Shown in pieces: positions 42,397 to 50,367 of a stretch of DNA of 64,000 nt. The stretch's first letter is position 1. Each line of letters opens with the position of its first letter. This DNA is from Anaerolinea sp. (GTDB lineage: Bacteria > Chloroflexota > Anaerolineae > Anaerolineales > Anaerolineaceae): the NCBI GenBank assembly GCA_029975965.1, contig JARKOV010000149.1, positions 1-64,000 on the forward strand, written 5' to 3'. The translations under genes and the position numbers were made by a program. The notes below the pieces were generated by a model. That model did not search any database. It saw nothing but the letters and a program-made list of their open reading frames with translations, and was not told the origin of the DNA.

Positions 42397-43073
42397 GCGA
42401 TGCGGAGGGATCAACGGCGCGACTGCGCCTGGTCGTGGTGGACGACCACGCCGTTTTGCGCGAAGGGTTGGCGGCAATTTTAAACGCCGAAGAAGATATC
42501 GAGGTGGTGGGGCAGGGGGGGAGCGCCGAGGATGCGGTTCGACTCGCGCGCAGTCAGAGACCCGACCTGGCTCTGCTGGATATCGATATGCCGGGCGGCG
42601 GCCTGGAGGCTTTGCGCCGGATCGCCGCCGAATTCCCTGAGACCCGCATCGTGATCCTGACCGCCTCGCAAGATGACGACCATCTGATGTCTGCGATGAA
42701 AGACGGCGCGCGCGCTTACGTGCTCAAGGGGGTTGGCGCGCGGGATCTCTTGCGCATTGTGCGGGCTGTGGCTGCTGGAGAAAGCTACGTTCCACCGGCT
42801 CTGGCTGCCGGCTTGCTGATGGGAATGCAGGGGGGAACGGCGGCGGCTGGAAAAAGCACCACAGACCCGTTGGCGGAGTTAACCGCCCGCGAGCGAGAAA
42901 TTCTTGATCACCTTGCCAAAGGGCTGAGCAATAAAGAGATTGGGGAAAAGCTCTATCTATCCGAAAAGACGGTCAAACACCACATCACAAATATCTTGCA
43001 GAAGTTGCAGGTGCGTAATCGGGTGGAGGCTGCGCTGCTGGCGCAGCGAAGTGTGAAAACAGGAAAGCGTTAA
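42393..43073 (+). CDS. Response regulator, NarL/FixJ family
   Basis: 226 residues. The receiver domain has the acidic pair VVVDDHAVLREG, phospho-acceptor Asp63 in LALLDIDMPGG and Lys in YVLKGVGARDL. The C-terminal LuxR-type HTH is LTAREREILDHLAKGLSNKE then KLYLSEKTVKHHITNILQKL. Partner of the kinase encoded just upstream. Target genes unknown. Confidence 0.95.
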   Translation: MSDAEGSTARLRLVVVDDHAVLREGLAAILNAEEDIEVVGQGGSAEDAVRLARSQRPDLALLDIDMPGGGLEALRRIAAEFPETRIVILTASQDDDHLMSAMKDGARAYVLKGVGARDLLRIVRAVAAGESYVPPALAAGLLMGMQGGTAAAGKSTTDPLAELTAREREILDHLAKGLSNKEIGEKLYLSEKTVKHHITNILQKLQVRNRVEAALLAQRSVKTGKR

Positions 43074-43113
43074 CGACCCCCACCGTCGGCGATGCCGGGC
43101 AGCGAAAATACAT

Positions 43114-43119
43114 TACAAT
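43114..43119 (+). promoter_or_regulatory. -10 box of a likely leaderless promoter (DegT gene)
   Basis: TACAAT with 6 bases to the ATG at 43126. No ribosome binding site. Confidence 0.55.
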
Positions 43120-43125
43120 TCAGGC

Positions 43126-44307
43126 ATGCCCAACACTTCACCCATCATACCGATGTCGTTGCCTGACCTGACCGACGCCGAGCGTGCGGCGGTGATGGCT
43201 GTGCTGCAAACGCCGAACCTGAGCATGGGCTCACGCATCGTTGCATTCGAACAGGCGATGTGCGCTTTCACCGGCGCGAAACACGCCATTGGGGTTAATT
43301 CCGGCACCGCGGGTCTGCACCTGTGCGTTAGAGCCGCGGGAATCGAGCCGGGCGACCTGGTGATCACCACCCCTTTCTCCTTTGTCGCCTCGACCAATGT
43401 GGTTTTGTTCGAGCATGCCGTTCCGGTGTTCGTCGATGTGGATCCGCGCACGGGCAACCTCGATCCTCAACGGGTCGCCGAGGCGGTCGCTGACCTGACC
43501 CAGGGTGGGCGTGCTGCCCAACGCTGGTTGCCCCGCAAAAACGCCGCTCATAGCGAGAAGCTCAAAGCCATCCTGGCGGTGGATGTCTTCGGTCAACCCG
43601 CGGACATGGACCCGCTCCGTGAAACGGCAGATCGTTATGGCCTGGTGCTGATCGAAGACTCCTGCGAGTCGCTTGGGGCACAGTACAAAGGCCGCCCGGC
43701 CGGCACTCTGGCGGATTACGGCGTTTTCGCCTTCTACCCCAACAAGCAAATCACCACCGGTGAAGGCGGAATGGTGGTCACCGACGACGACCAGGCGGCA
43801 GACCTGATGCGTGCGCTGCGCAACCAGGGCCGTGCGCCCGGCGACACCTGGCTGCAGCACACGCATCTCGGCTACAATTACCGGCTTGACGAAATGAGCG
43901 CTGCCCTCGGCGAGGTGCAAATGACCCGCCTGGAGGAGCTGCTCGCCGCGCGCGAGCGGGTGGCAGGCTGGTACGGTGAGCGGCTGAGCGAGATCGCGGC
44001 GGTGGAAGCGCCTTACCTGGCAGCCGAGACAACCCGGGTGAGCTGGTTTGTCTACGTCATTCGCTTGAGGGCGGGTATCGACCGCGAGGCGGTAGCGAAG
44101 CGCCTGGGTGAGGTCGGCATCCCGGTGCGCCCCTATTTCCTGCCGATTCACCTGCAACCCTACCTGGTGGAGCGCTTTGGCTATCGAATGGGCGATTACC
44201 CGGTGACCGAGGACCTGGGCGCGCGCGGGTTGGCGCTGCCGTTCTCAGGCAAAATGACCGAGGAGCAAGTCGAAACGGTCTGTCGCGCGCTGCAGAGGGC
44301 GCTCTGA
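43126..44307 (+). CDS. DegT/DnrJ/EryC1-family aminotransferase
   Basis: 393-residue PLP enzyme that aminates keto-sugars on nucleotide carriers. PLP lysine Lys207 is in AFYPNKQITTGEGGMVV. Other family marks are NSGTAGLHLCVRA, DVFGQPADMDPL, IEDSCESLGAQYKG and LGYNYRLDEMSAALGEVQM. Probably makes an amino-sugar for envelope glycans. First gene of an operon with a PH-like membrane protein, DUF92 and DUF362, all within a few bases of each other. Confidence 0.92.
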   Translation: MPNTSPIIPMSLPDLTDAERAAVMAVLQTPNLSMGSRIVAFEQAMCAFTGAKHAIGVNSGTAGLHLCVRAAGIEPGDLVITTPFSFVASTNVVLFEHAVPVFVDVDPRTGNLDPQRVAEAVADLTQGGRAAQRWLPRKNAAHSEKLKAILAVDVFGQPADMDPLRETADRYGLVLIEDSCESLGAQYKGRPAGTLADYGVFAFYPNKQITTGEGGMVVTDDDQAADLMRALRNQGRAPGDTWLQHTHLGYNYRLDEMSAALGEVQMTRLEELLAARERVAGWYGERLSEIAAVEAPYLAAETTRVSWFVYVIRLRAGIDREAVAKRLGEVGIPVRPYFLPIHLQPYLVERFGYRMGDYPVTEDLGARGLALPFSGKMTEEQVETVCRALQRAL

Positions 44308-44312
44308 CGATC

Positions 44313-45212
44313 ATGCCCGCCGAGAGCCTGTTTTACCCGCCGCGCCGCAAAGGGGTGATTGTGCATGTCGCGGGAGTGATCGTTTTCGGCCTGTTGTGCG
44401 CTGCCAGCCTGGCATTGGGATTGCAGCAAGCGGTGGGCGGCTATTTCGTCCTGTTGATGCTGCTCTCGCTGATTTTCTTTGCGCCGTTCTCATTGTTTCT
44501 CTATCGCGGATACGCGTTGTTGCGCGCTCGTTACCTGATCGAGCGCGACGGCCTGCGCTTGCGCTGGGGGTTGCGCGCCGAAGATATCCCCATTCCAGAT
44601 GTGGAGTGGGTGCGCCCGGCAAGCGAGACGGGTTACCGGCTGCGCAGCCCGTTGCTGAGCTGGCCTGGGGCGCTGCTCGGCACCGCACGGGCGCGCGAAC
44701 TGGGTGTGGTCGAATACCTGGCTGCGGAAAAGGACACCTTGTTGCTGGTCGCCACGCCACAACGGGTCTATGCGATCTCCCCGGCAGACCCGCGCGCATT
44801 TATGCGGGCTTTTCGTGAGAAAATTGAGCTGGGCAGCATCGAGCCGATCAGCTCTGTTTCCGTCCAGCCGGCAGCCTATCTTCAACAAATCTGGCAGGAT
44901 CAGCTGGCGCGCTGGCTGGTGGGATTGGGGTTTGGCCTGGTCTTGCTGCTCTTCGTGGGGGTGAGTCTGGCAATCCCAGGTCGCGAAACGATTTCCTTGG
45001 GTTTTGCGCCGGATGGCTCTCCTCTGCCGGCGGTCCCTGCGGCGCAATTGTTCTTGTTGGCAGTGCTCGGCGCATTCGCCACCGTGATCGACCTGCTTGG
45101 TGGACTGTTTTTCTATCGCCAACCAGACGGGCAACTTGTAGCTTATCTTTTGTGGGCAATGGGTATCTTCACCCCGCTGCTGCTGCTCGCCGCGACGATC
45201 ATGTTGCTCTAA
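44313..45212 (+). CDS. Membrane protein with a PH-like domain, unknown function
   Basis: 299 residues. Two membrane helices near the start (VIVHVAGVIVFGLLCAASLA; FVLLMLLSLIFFAPFSLFL) precede a bacterial PH-like domain (~70-175, ARYLIERDGLRLRWG, IPIPDVEWVRPAS, KDTLLLVATPQRVYAISPAD). Three further helices lie in the C-terminal part. Similar proteins are annotated only by fold. It starts 5 bases after the aminotransferase stop and ends 3 bases before the DUF92 gene. Confidence 0.75.
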   Translation: MPAESLFYPPRRKGVIVHVAGVIVFGLLCAASLALGLQQAVGGYFVLLMLLSLIFFAPFSLFLYRGYALLRARYLIERDGLRLRWGLRAEDIPIPDVEWVRPASETGYRLRSPLLSWPGALLGTARARELGVVEYLAAEKDTLLLVATPQRVYAISPADPRAFMRAFREKIELGSIEPISSVSVQPAAYLQQIWQDQLARWLVGLGFGLVLLLFVGVSLAIPGRETISLGFAPDGSPLPAVPAAQLFLLAVLGAFATVIDLLGGLFFYRQPDGQLVAYLLWAMGIFTPLLLLAATIMLL

Positions 45213-45215
45213 ACG

Positions 45216-46097
45216 ATGGTAGTGAATCTCGCAATTGGATTATTCCTTGCCTTGTTGATCGCTGTGGTCGCCCGGCGCGCCAGGGCTTTGAGCCGTTCTG
45301 GAGCGCTGGCGGCAATTGTGCTGGGCACAATCATCTTCGGACTCGGAGGGCTGGCCTGGGCGCTGCTGTTGCTGGCCTTTTTTATCTCGTCGTCGGCGCT
45401 TTCACGCCTGTTTGGACGCAGGAAAAGCCGCCTGGAAGAAAAATACGCCAAAGGCTCCGAACGCGACGCCGTGCAGGTACTGGCGAACGGGGGAGTGGCG
45501 GGCCTGTTTGTGCTCTTGCACGCCTTGGTTCCCATCCAGGCCTGGCCATGGATCGGCTGCGTGGCGGCGCTGGCGGCGGCGAACGCCGATACCTGGGCGA
45601 CCGAGCTAGGCGCGCTCAGCCGAAAGCCGCCGCGCCTGATCAGCAGCGGCCGGGTTGTCGAAGCAGGGACGTCCGGAGGCGTGACCTTGACGGGCAGCCT
45701 GGCGGCCTTGGGCGGCGCAGCTTTCATCGCGCTGGTCGGGGTGTTGTTTTGGCGCGGCTCAACCGGGCTGGCGCTGGTCGGGGTGCCGTTCAACCTGGCC
45801 GAGTTGTTGGGCGTATCGCCGGTGAAGTTTAGCTTCAGCGCGCGCCTGGGCTGGTTTGCGGTGCTGACCGCCTGTGGGTTGACCGGCAGCCTGGTCGATT
45901 CGCTCCTCGGCGCGACCCTCCAGGCGATTTACCGCTGTCCGGCGTGCCAGAAGGAGACCGAGCGCCACCCGTTGCACACCTGTGGAAGCGGAACCGTCCA
46001 CGTGCGCGGCTTGCCCTGGCTGAACAATGACCTGGTTAACCTGGCCTGCACAATTTCATCTGCCCTTTTAGCGGTTGGGCTGTGGTGGGTATTATGA
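45216..46097 (+). CDS. DUF92 membrane protein (phytol/prenyl-phosphate kinase-like family)
   Basis: 293 residues with about seven membrane helices. Family marks are LSRSGALAAIVLGTIIFG, GSERDAVQVLANGGVAG, AANADTWATELGALS and GLTGSLVDSLLGATLQ. A small CxxC...C motif (YRCPACQKETERHPLHTCG) is in the loop before the last helices. Plant VTE6, in the same family, phosphorylates phytyl phosphate using a nucleotide, so a polyprenyl-phosphate role is possible. Its stop overlaps the next gene's ATG. Confidence 0.85.
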   Translation: MVVNLAIGLFLALLIAVVARRARALSRSGALAAIVLGTIIFGLGGLAWALLLLAFFISSSALSRLFGRRKSRLEEKYAKGSERDAVQVLANGGVAGLFVLLHALVPIQAWPWIGCVAALAAANADTWATELGALSRKPPRLISSGRVVEAGTSGGVTLTGSLAALGGAAFIALVGVLFWRGSTGLALVGVPFNLAELLGVSPVKFSFSARLGWFAVLTACGLTGSLVDSLLGATLQAIYRCPACQKETERHPLHTCGSGTVHVRGLPWLNNDLVNLACTISSALLAVGLWWVL

Positions 46098-47290
46098 ATT
46101 CGATGATTTTCTCGAAAAACAAGATCAACCGGCGCAAATTCTTGCGCCTGGCGGCCTTGCTGGGGGTCTCGGCGCTGGCAGCCGGTTGCCGGTCTGAAAC
46201 GCCCCCGTCCCCTACGCCGCTACCGTCCCCGGTACTCCATTCTCAGGCATCCGCTGTCCCCACCCAGACGCCGCCTCCTCTGCCCACATCGTCTCCCGAT
46301 CCAACCGTCACCGCCACACAAGCGTGGAAAGCCAGGGTGGCCATTGAGAAAGTGACGGATTACCAGCCTGCCCCGTTGCGAAAGGCGCTGGAGCGCATGC
46401 TGGATGGGTTGGGAGGTCTCGCCGACCTGGTGAAACCCGGCGCGCGGGTGGGCATTAAGGTCAACCTGACCGGTGGCACGTGGTGGGATACGCCCGACAA
46501 ACCTCCGGCGATCGAATATTTCGTCACGCACCCGGCGGTGGTCGCGGCGCTGTGCGAGCTGCTGCGGGATGCCGGTGCGAAAGAGCTAATGGTGGTGGAC
46601 GGGCTGGGTGATGAAACCAGCTTTTCCGCCTGGGGCTACACCGAAATGGCCGCTGCGCTGGATGTTAAGCTGGTCGACCTGTGCAAACCTGACCCATTCA
46701 ATGGCTATTTCCGCTTCCCGGTCGGCACGCAAGCCCGGGTGTATGAGTATTTTTACATGAACAATGCCTTGCGCGACCTGGACCTGTTCATATCGGTTGC
46801 TAAAATGAAGTGCCACACCACCACGGGCGTCACGCACTCGTTGAAGAATTTGTTTGGGTTGGTGCCGATCAGCGAGTATCGCCGAAGCCCGCAAGATAAC
46901 CACCGCTCGGCGTTCCACGAATCGACCGATTTCGACCGGCGCGTTCCCCGGGTGATCCTGGATTTGAACCAGGCGCGCCCGGTTCAGCTAGCCCTGATCG
47001 ATGGGGTAATGACCGCGGAAGGTGGGGCAGGGCCGTGGGACGCCGGCATGTCGCAGGTAAAGCCCGGCTTGCTGGTCGCCGGCAAAGACCCGGTGGCTGC
47101 CGATGCGGTGGCGACCGCCCTGATGGGCTTCGACCCACTGGCAGAAGCCGGTACCAGCCCATTCATGGGCAGTGAAAATCATCTCAATCTGGCGCGTGAC
47201 GCCGGGATGGGCACCAACCGCCTGGATGAGATTGGCATTTCCGGGCCGGCAATCTCAGAGGTAACCTTTCCCTTTCGCCCGGCGCGATGA
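46094..47290 (+). CDS. Tat-exported DUF362 lipoprotein
   Basis: 398 residues. The N-terminus holds a twin-arginine motif and lipobox together: NRRKFLRLAALLGVSALAAG followed by Cys. A Pro/Thr linker of about 45 residues leads to the DUF362 domain (GARVGIKVNLTGGTWWDTP, LFISVAKMKCHTTTGVTHSL, LKNLFGLVPISEY, LALIDGVMTAEGGAGPWDAG, DPVAADAVATALMG). DUF362 proteins may bind an iron-sulfur cluster; Tat export suggests a folded cofactor protein outside the membrane. ATG 46094 overlaps the DUF92 stop. Confidence 0.85.
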   Translation: MNSMIFSKNKINRRKFLRLAALLGVSALAAGCRSETPPSPTPLPSPVLHSQASAVPTQTPPPLPTSSPDPTVTATQAWKARVAIEKVTDYQPAPLRKALERMLDGLGGLADLVKPGARVGIKVNLTGGTWWDTPDKPPAIEYFVTHPAVVAALCELLRDAGAKELMVVDGLGDETSFSAWGYTEMAAALDVKLVDLCKPDPFNGYFRFPVGTQARVYEYFYMNNALRDLDLFISVAKMKCHTTTGVTHSLKNLFGLVPISEYRRSPQDNHRSAFHESTDFDRRVPRVILDLNQARPVQLALIDGVMTAEGGAGPWDAGMSQVKPGLLVAGKDPVAADAVATALMGFDPLAEAGTSPFMGSENHLNLARDAGMGTNRLDEIGISGPAISEVTFPFRPAR

Positions 47291-47383
47291 ATCGAATCAC
47301 TGAAGCCGGTGATTGTCGCGAGAGGGGGTCCTTGCGGTCAGGTGAACCGCTCAGAAAAATTCCCGGTCGATTGTGAATCGAAG

Positions 47384-48838
47384 TTAGAGCAGTTTTAGCA
47401 GCGCCCGGTAGGCCAGCTCGAGCAACGGTCCGGGGAAAAAGCCGACCAACAAGGTGACCATGGCCGACGCCACCGCGAGCAGGTTGGTCCACGAGTCGCT
47501 CGTTGTTTCAGGCTCGCCGGGTTTCATGTACATCACCACCACCACGCGCAGGTAGTAGTAAGCTGAAAGCAGCGAGGTAAGCAGACCGATCAGCGCCAGG
47601 GTCAGGTTTCCGCCTTCGATGGCGGTGCGGAAAAGGTAAAACTTACCCCAAAATCCCAGGGTGGGTGGAACCCCGGTGAAGGAGAGCATGGCGATCGTCA
47701 TCGCCAGCGCCAGCCAGGGTCGGGTGCGCCCCAACCCGGCATAATCCTCCACGTTGAGGCCTTTTCCTTCCTGCTGTTCGACGGCTGTCACCACCGCCCA
47801 GGCGGCGAAGCTGGTGAATGCGTAACCCACCAGGAAAAACAACATGGCCGAGATCGAGTCAGAGGTCACCTGCGGGTCGGCATAAGGCACGAACGCCATC
47901 AACAGGTAACCGACATTGGCGATGCTCGAGTAAGCCAGCAACCGCTTGATGTTCTTTTGCACCACGGCCAGCAGGTTGCCCACGATCATCGTCAGGCCGG
48001 CTAAAACTGCCAGGATTGGGCTGATGCTCGCTGCAAGGCCGGGGAAGACCATCACAAACAGGCGCAGAAGCACCGCCAACCCGGAGACTTTGACGCTGAC
48101 GGCCATCCAGCCGGTGAGCGGGGTCGGAGCGCCCTGATAGACATCAGGTGTCCAGACGTGAAACGGCACCGCCGACACCTTAAAACTCAGTCCGATCAAG
48201 ATCAACGCGGCGCCGACCAGAAAGAGAATCTGGTTGTGGGTTCCACTACCCACCGCGGCGACGATGCTCGCCAGGTTGGTGTGGGCTGTCGCCCCGTACA
48301 CCATGGCGATGCCGTACAAAATAAAGGCCGAGGAAAACGTGCCGAGGAGAAAGTACTTGAGCGCGGATTCTTCCGAATTGTTCTGCGCACGCGCCAGTCC
48401 GGTCAACACGTAGAGCGGGATGGAAAGCAACTCCACCGCCAGGAACACGATGATCAGATCGTAAGCCTGGTTGAGCAGCAACATGCCTGAAGTCGAGAAG
48501 AGCATCAGACAGTAGATTTCACCGCGCTCCAGGTTCATGCGGCGCATGTACTGGAAAGCCATCATGATGCCCGCCAGCCCGGCGATCAAGATCAACGCAT
48601 TCGCGAAGACAGCGAAACCATCCAGCACCGCCATACCGTTGAAGGCCGCCGGAAGGTCGCGGTCCATCATCGCAAGGTTGATGCCCAAGGCGGCGGCCAG
48701 CACCGCCGCAGAAAGCAAGGCGGTTAGACTCTTGCGCCCCTGGGGAATGAACAGGTCGACCACCAACAGGAGCACGCCGGAGATCGCAACGAATGCAGCG
48801 GGGAGCAGGGTCAGGAATTCTGTCGATGCAAAGGTCAT
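47384..48838 (-). CDS. nuoN: NADH-quinone oxidoreductase subunit N
   Basis: Proton-pumping membrane subunit of complex I. 484 residues from ATG 48838 (GAGGTAACC upstream), with ~14 helices. The antiporter-like core is visible in SEESALKYFLLGTFSSAFIL, the key Lys region and VQKNIKRLLAYSSIANVGYL. Last gene of the nuo operon, 16 bases after nuoM. Confidence 0.95.
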   Translation of the reverse strand: MTFASTEFLTLLPAAFVAISGVLLLVVDLFIPQGRKSLTALLSAAVLAAALGINLAMMDRDLPAAFNGMAVLDGFAVFANALILIAGLAGIMMAFQYMRRMNLERGEIYCLMLFSTSGMLLLNQAYDLIIVFLAVELLSIPLYVLTGLARAQNNSEESALKYFLLGTFSSAFILYGIAMVYGATAHTNLASIVAAVGSGTHNQILFLVGAALILIGLSFKVSAVPFHVWTPDVYQGAPTPLTGWMAVSVKVSGLAVLLRLFVMVFPGLAASISPILAVLAGLTMIVGNLLAVVQKNIKRLLAYSSIANVGYLLMAFVPYADPQVTSDSISAMLFFLVGYAFTSFAAWAVVTAVEQQEGKGLNVEDYAGLGRTRPWLALAMTIAMLSFTGVPPTLGFWGKFYLFRTAIEGGNLTLALIGLLTSLLSAYYYLRVVVVMYMKPGEPETTSDSWTNLLAVASAMVTLLVGFFPGPLLELAYRALLKLL

Positions 48839-48854
48839 GGTTACCTCCCCGGCG

Positions 48855-50354
48855 TCAATGGGCGGCCAGGGCAGCCGTTTGGAGCAGGGCTGCCAGGCGT
48901 TCAACCGAAGGGTTGATCAAGCCGAAGAAATAATTGGGATACAAGCCGATCCACAAGATCATCACCAGGATGGGCAGCAAGACGAGCACCTCGCGCAGGT
49001 TGATGTCCTTGAGCGTTCTGTTTTCCTCGTGTGTGATTGGGCCAAGGAATACTTTTTCGAACATTACCAGCAGGTAGACTGCCGCGAGGATCACACCCAA
49101 AGTCGCCACCCCGGTGAACCAGGGGCTGCCGAGCACCGGGGAAGCGAAAGAGCCGAGCAAGATGGTAAACTCCCCGACGAACCCGTTCAAACCGGGCAGG
49201 CCAGCCGAAGAAAGGGTGACGAAGAGCATCAACGCGCCCAGCACGGGGACCGCTTTCCAGATGCCGCCGTAAGCGCTCATCTCGCGCGTGTGACGGCGGT
49301 CGTAGAGCATGCCAACAATTAAGAAGAGCGCGCCGGTGCTCAAGCCGTGGTTGACCATCTGCAAAATGCCGCCCGAGAGGCTCTGGGTGGTCAGCGCGAA
49401 CACGCCCAGCATGACAAAGCCCAGGTGGCTGACCGATGAATAGGCGACCAGCTTCTTGACGTCTTTCTGCTGGTAGGAGACGATCGCGCCGTAGATGATC
49501 CCGACCACCGCCAGGCCGGCCATGTAGGGGGCCAGGCTGAGCGTGGCCTCCGGAAAGAGCGGCAGGTTGAAGCGCAAGAAACCGTAAGAGCCCATTTTGA
49601 GCAGCACACCCGCCAGGATGACCGAACCGGCGGTGGGCGCCTCGACATGGGCGTCGGGAAGCCAGGTGTGCAAGGGCCACATCGGCACCTTGATGGCAAA
49701 TGCCGCCGCAAAGGCCAGGAAGAGCCAGATTTGCGCGCCGGCAAACTGGCCCCGGCTGGCGACAAGCTCGGGCAATGAAAAGCTGCCGGCTGTGATGCCG
49801 AGGTAAAGCAGGGCGAGCAGCATCAACACTGAACCGGCCATGGTGAACAGGAAGAACTTCACCGCAGCGTAAATGCGCCGGGCGCCACCCCAAATTCCGA
49901 TCAGGAAGTACATGGGGATGAGGGTGAATTCCCAGAATATGTAGAACAACGCCAGGTCCTGGGCGAGGAAAACGCCCAGCATGCCGGTTTCGAGCATCAG
50001 AAAGAAGGCCATGAAGCCCTTCACCCGCTCTGTCACCGAATCCCAGGCGGATAAGATCGCCAGGGGGGTTAGGAAAGCGGTCAGGAGGACCATGAGTATG
50101 CTCAAGCCGTCGATTCCCATCTGGAACGATAGGGCTGCTTCGGCGATGTTCATCCATGGCTGGTCGATGACCAGCTGTAAGCCGGTATCGGCTGGATTGA
50201 ACTGGGCCAGCACCCACAGCGCAATCCCAAAGGTGACCAGTGCGGTGATCAGGGCGATCCAGCGGATGGCATTTTTTTGCTCTTCCTTGATCAAAAGGAG
50301 CAGCAGCATGCCCGCCAGGGGGAAGAATGTGAGCAAGACAAGCGAATAATTCAT
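48855..50354 (-). CDS. nuoM: NADH-quinone oxidoreductase subunit M
   Basis: Antiporter-like proton-pumping subunit, 499 residues, 14 helices expected. Marks include FYIFWEFTLIPMYFLIGIWG (the conserved Glu in WE), VPMWPLHTWLPDAHVEAPTA and KDVKKLVAYSSVSHLGFVML. GAGGAC lies before ATG 50354. Between nuoL (13 bases) and nuoN. Confidence 0.97.
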   Translation of the reverse strand: MNYSLVLLTFFPLAGMLLLLLIKEEQKNAIRWIALITALVTFGIALWVLAQFNPADTGLQLVIDQPWMNIAEAALSFQMGIDGLSILMVLLTAFLTPLAILSAWDSVTERVKGFMAFFLMLETGMLGVFLAQDLALFYIFWEFTLIPMYFLIGIWGGARRIYAAVKFFLFTMAGSVLMLLALLYLGITAGSFSLPELVASRGQFAGAQIWLFLAFAAAFAIKVPMWPLHTWLPDAHVEAPTAGSVILAGVLLKMGSYGFLRFNLPLFPEATLSLAPYMAGLAVVGIIYGAIVSYQQKDVKKLVAYSSVSHLGFVMLGVFALTTQSLSGGILQMVNHGLSTGALFLIVGMLYDRRHTREMSAYGGIWKAVPVLGALMLFVTLSSAGLPGLNGFVGEFTILLGSFASPVLGSPWFTGVATLGVILAAVYLLVMFEKVFLGPITHEENRTLKDINLREVLVLLPILVMILWIGLYPNYFFGLINPSVERLAALLQTAALAAH

Positions 50355-50367
50355 GGCGTGTCCTCGA

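Noticed and set aside
48901..50217. 438-codon open frame in another phase of the nuoM region
   Set aside because: It is out of phase within nuoM, rich in Arg/Pro/His as expected from GC-rich shadow frames, and nuoM itself is beyond doubt.
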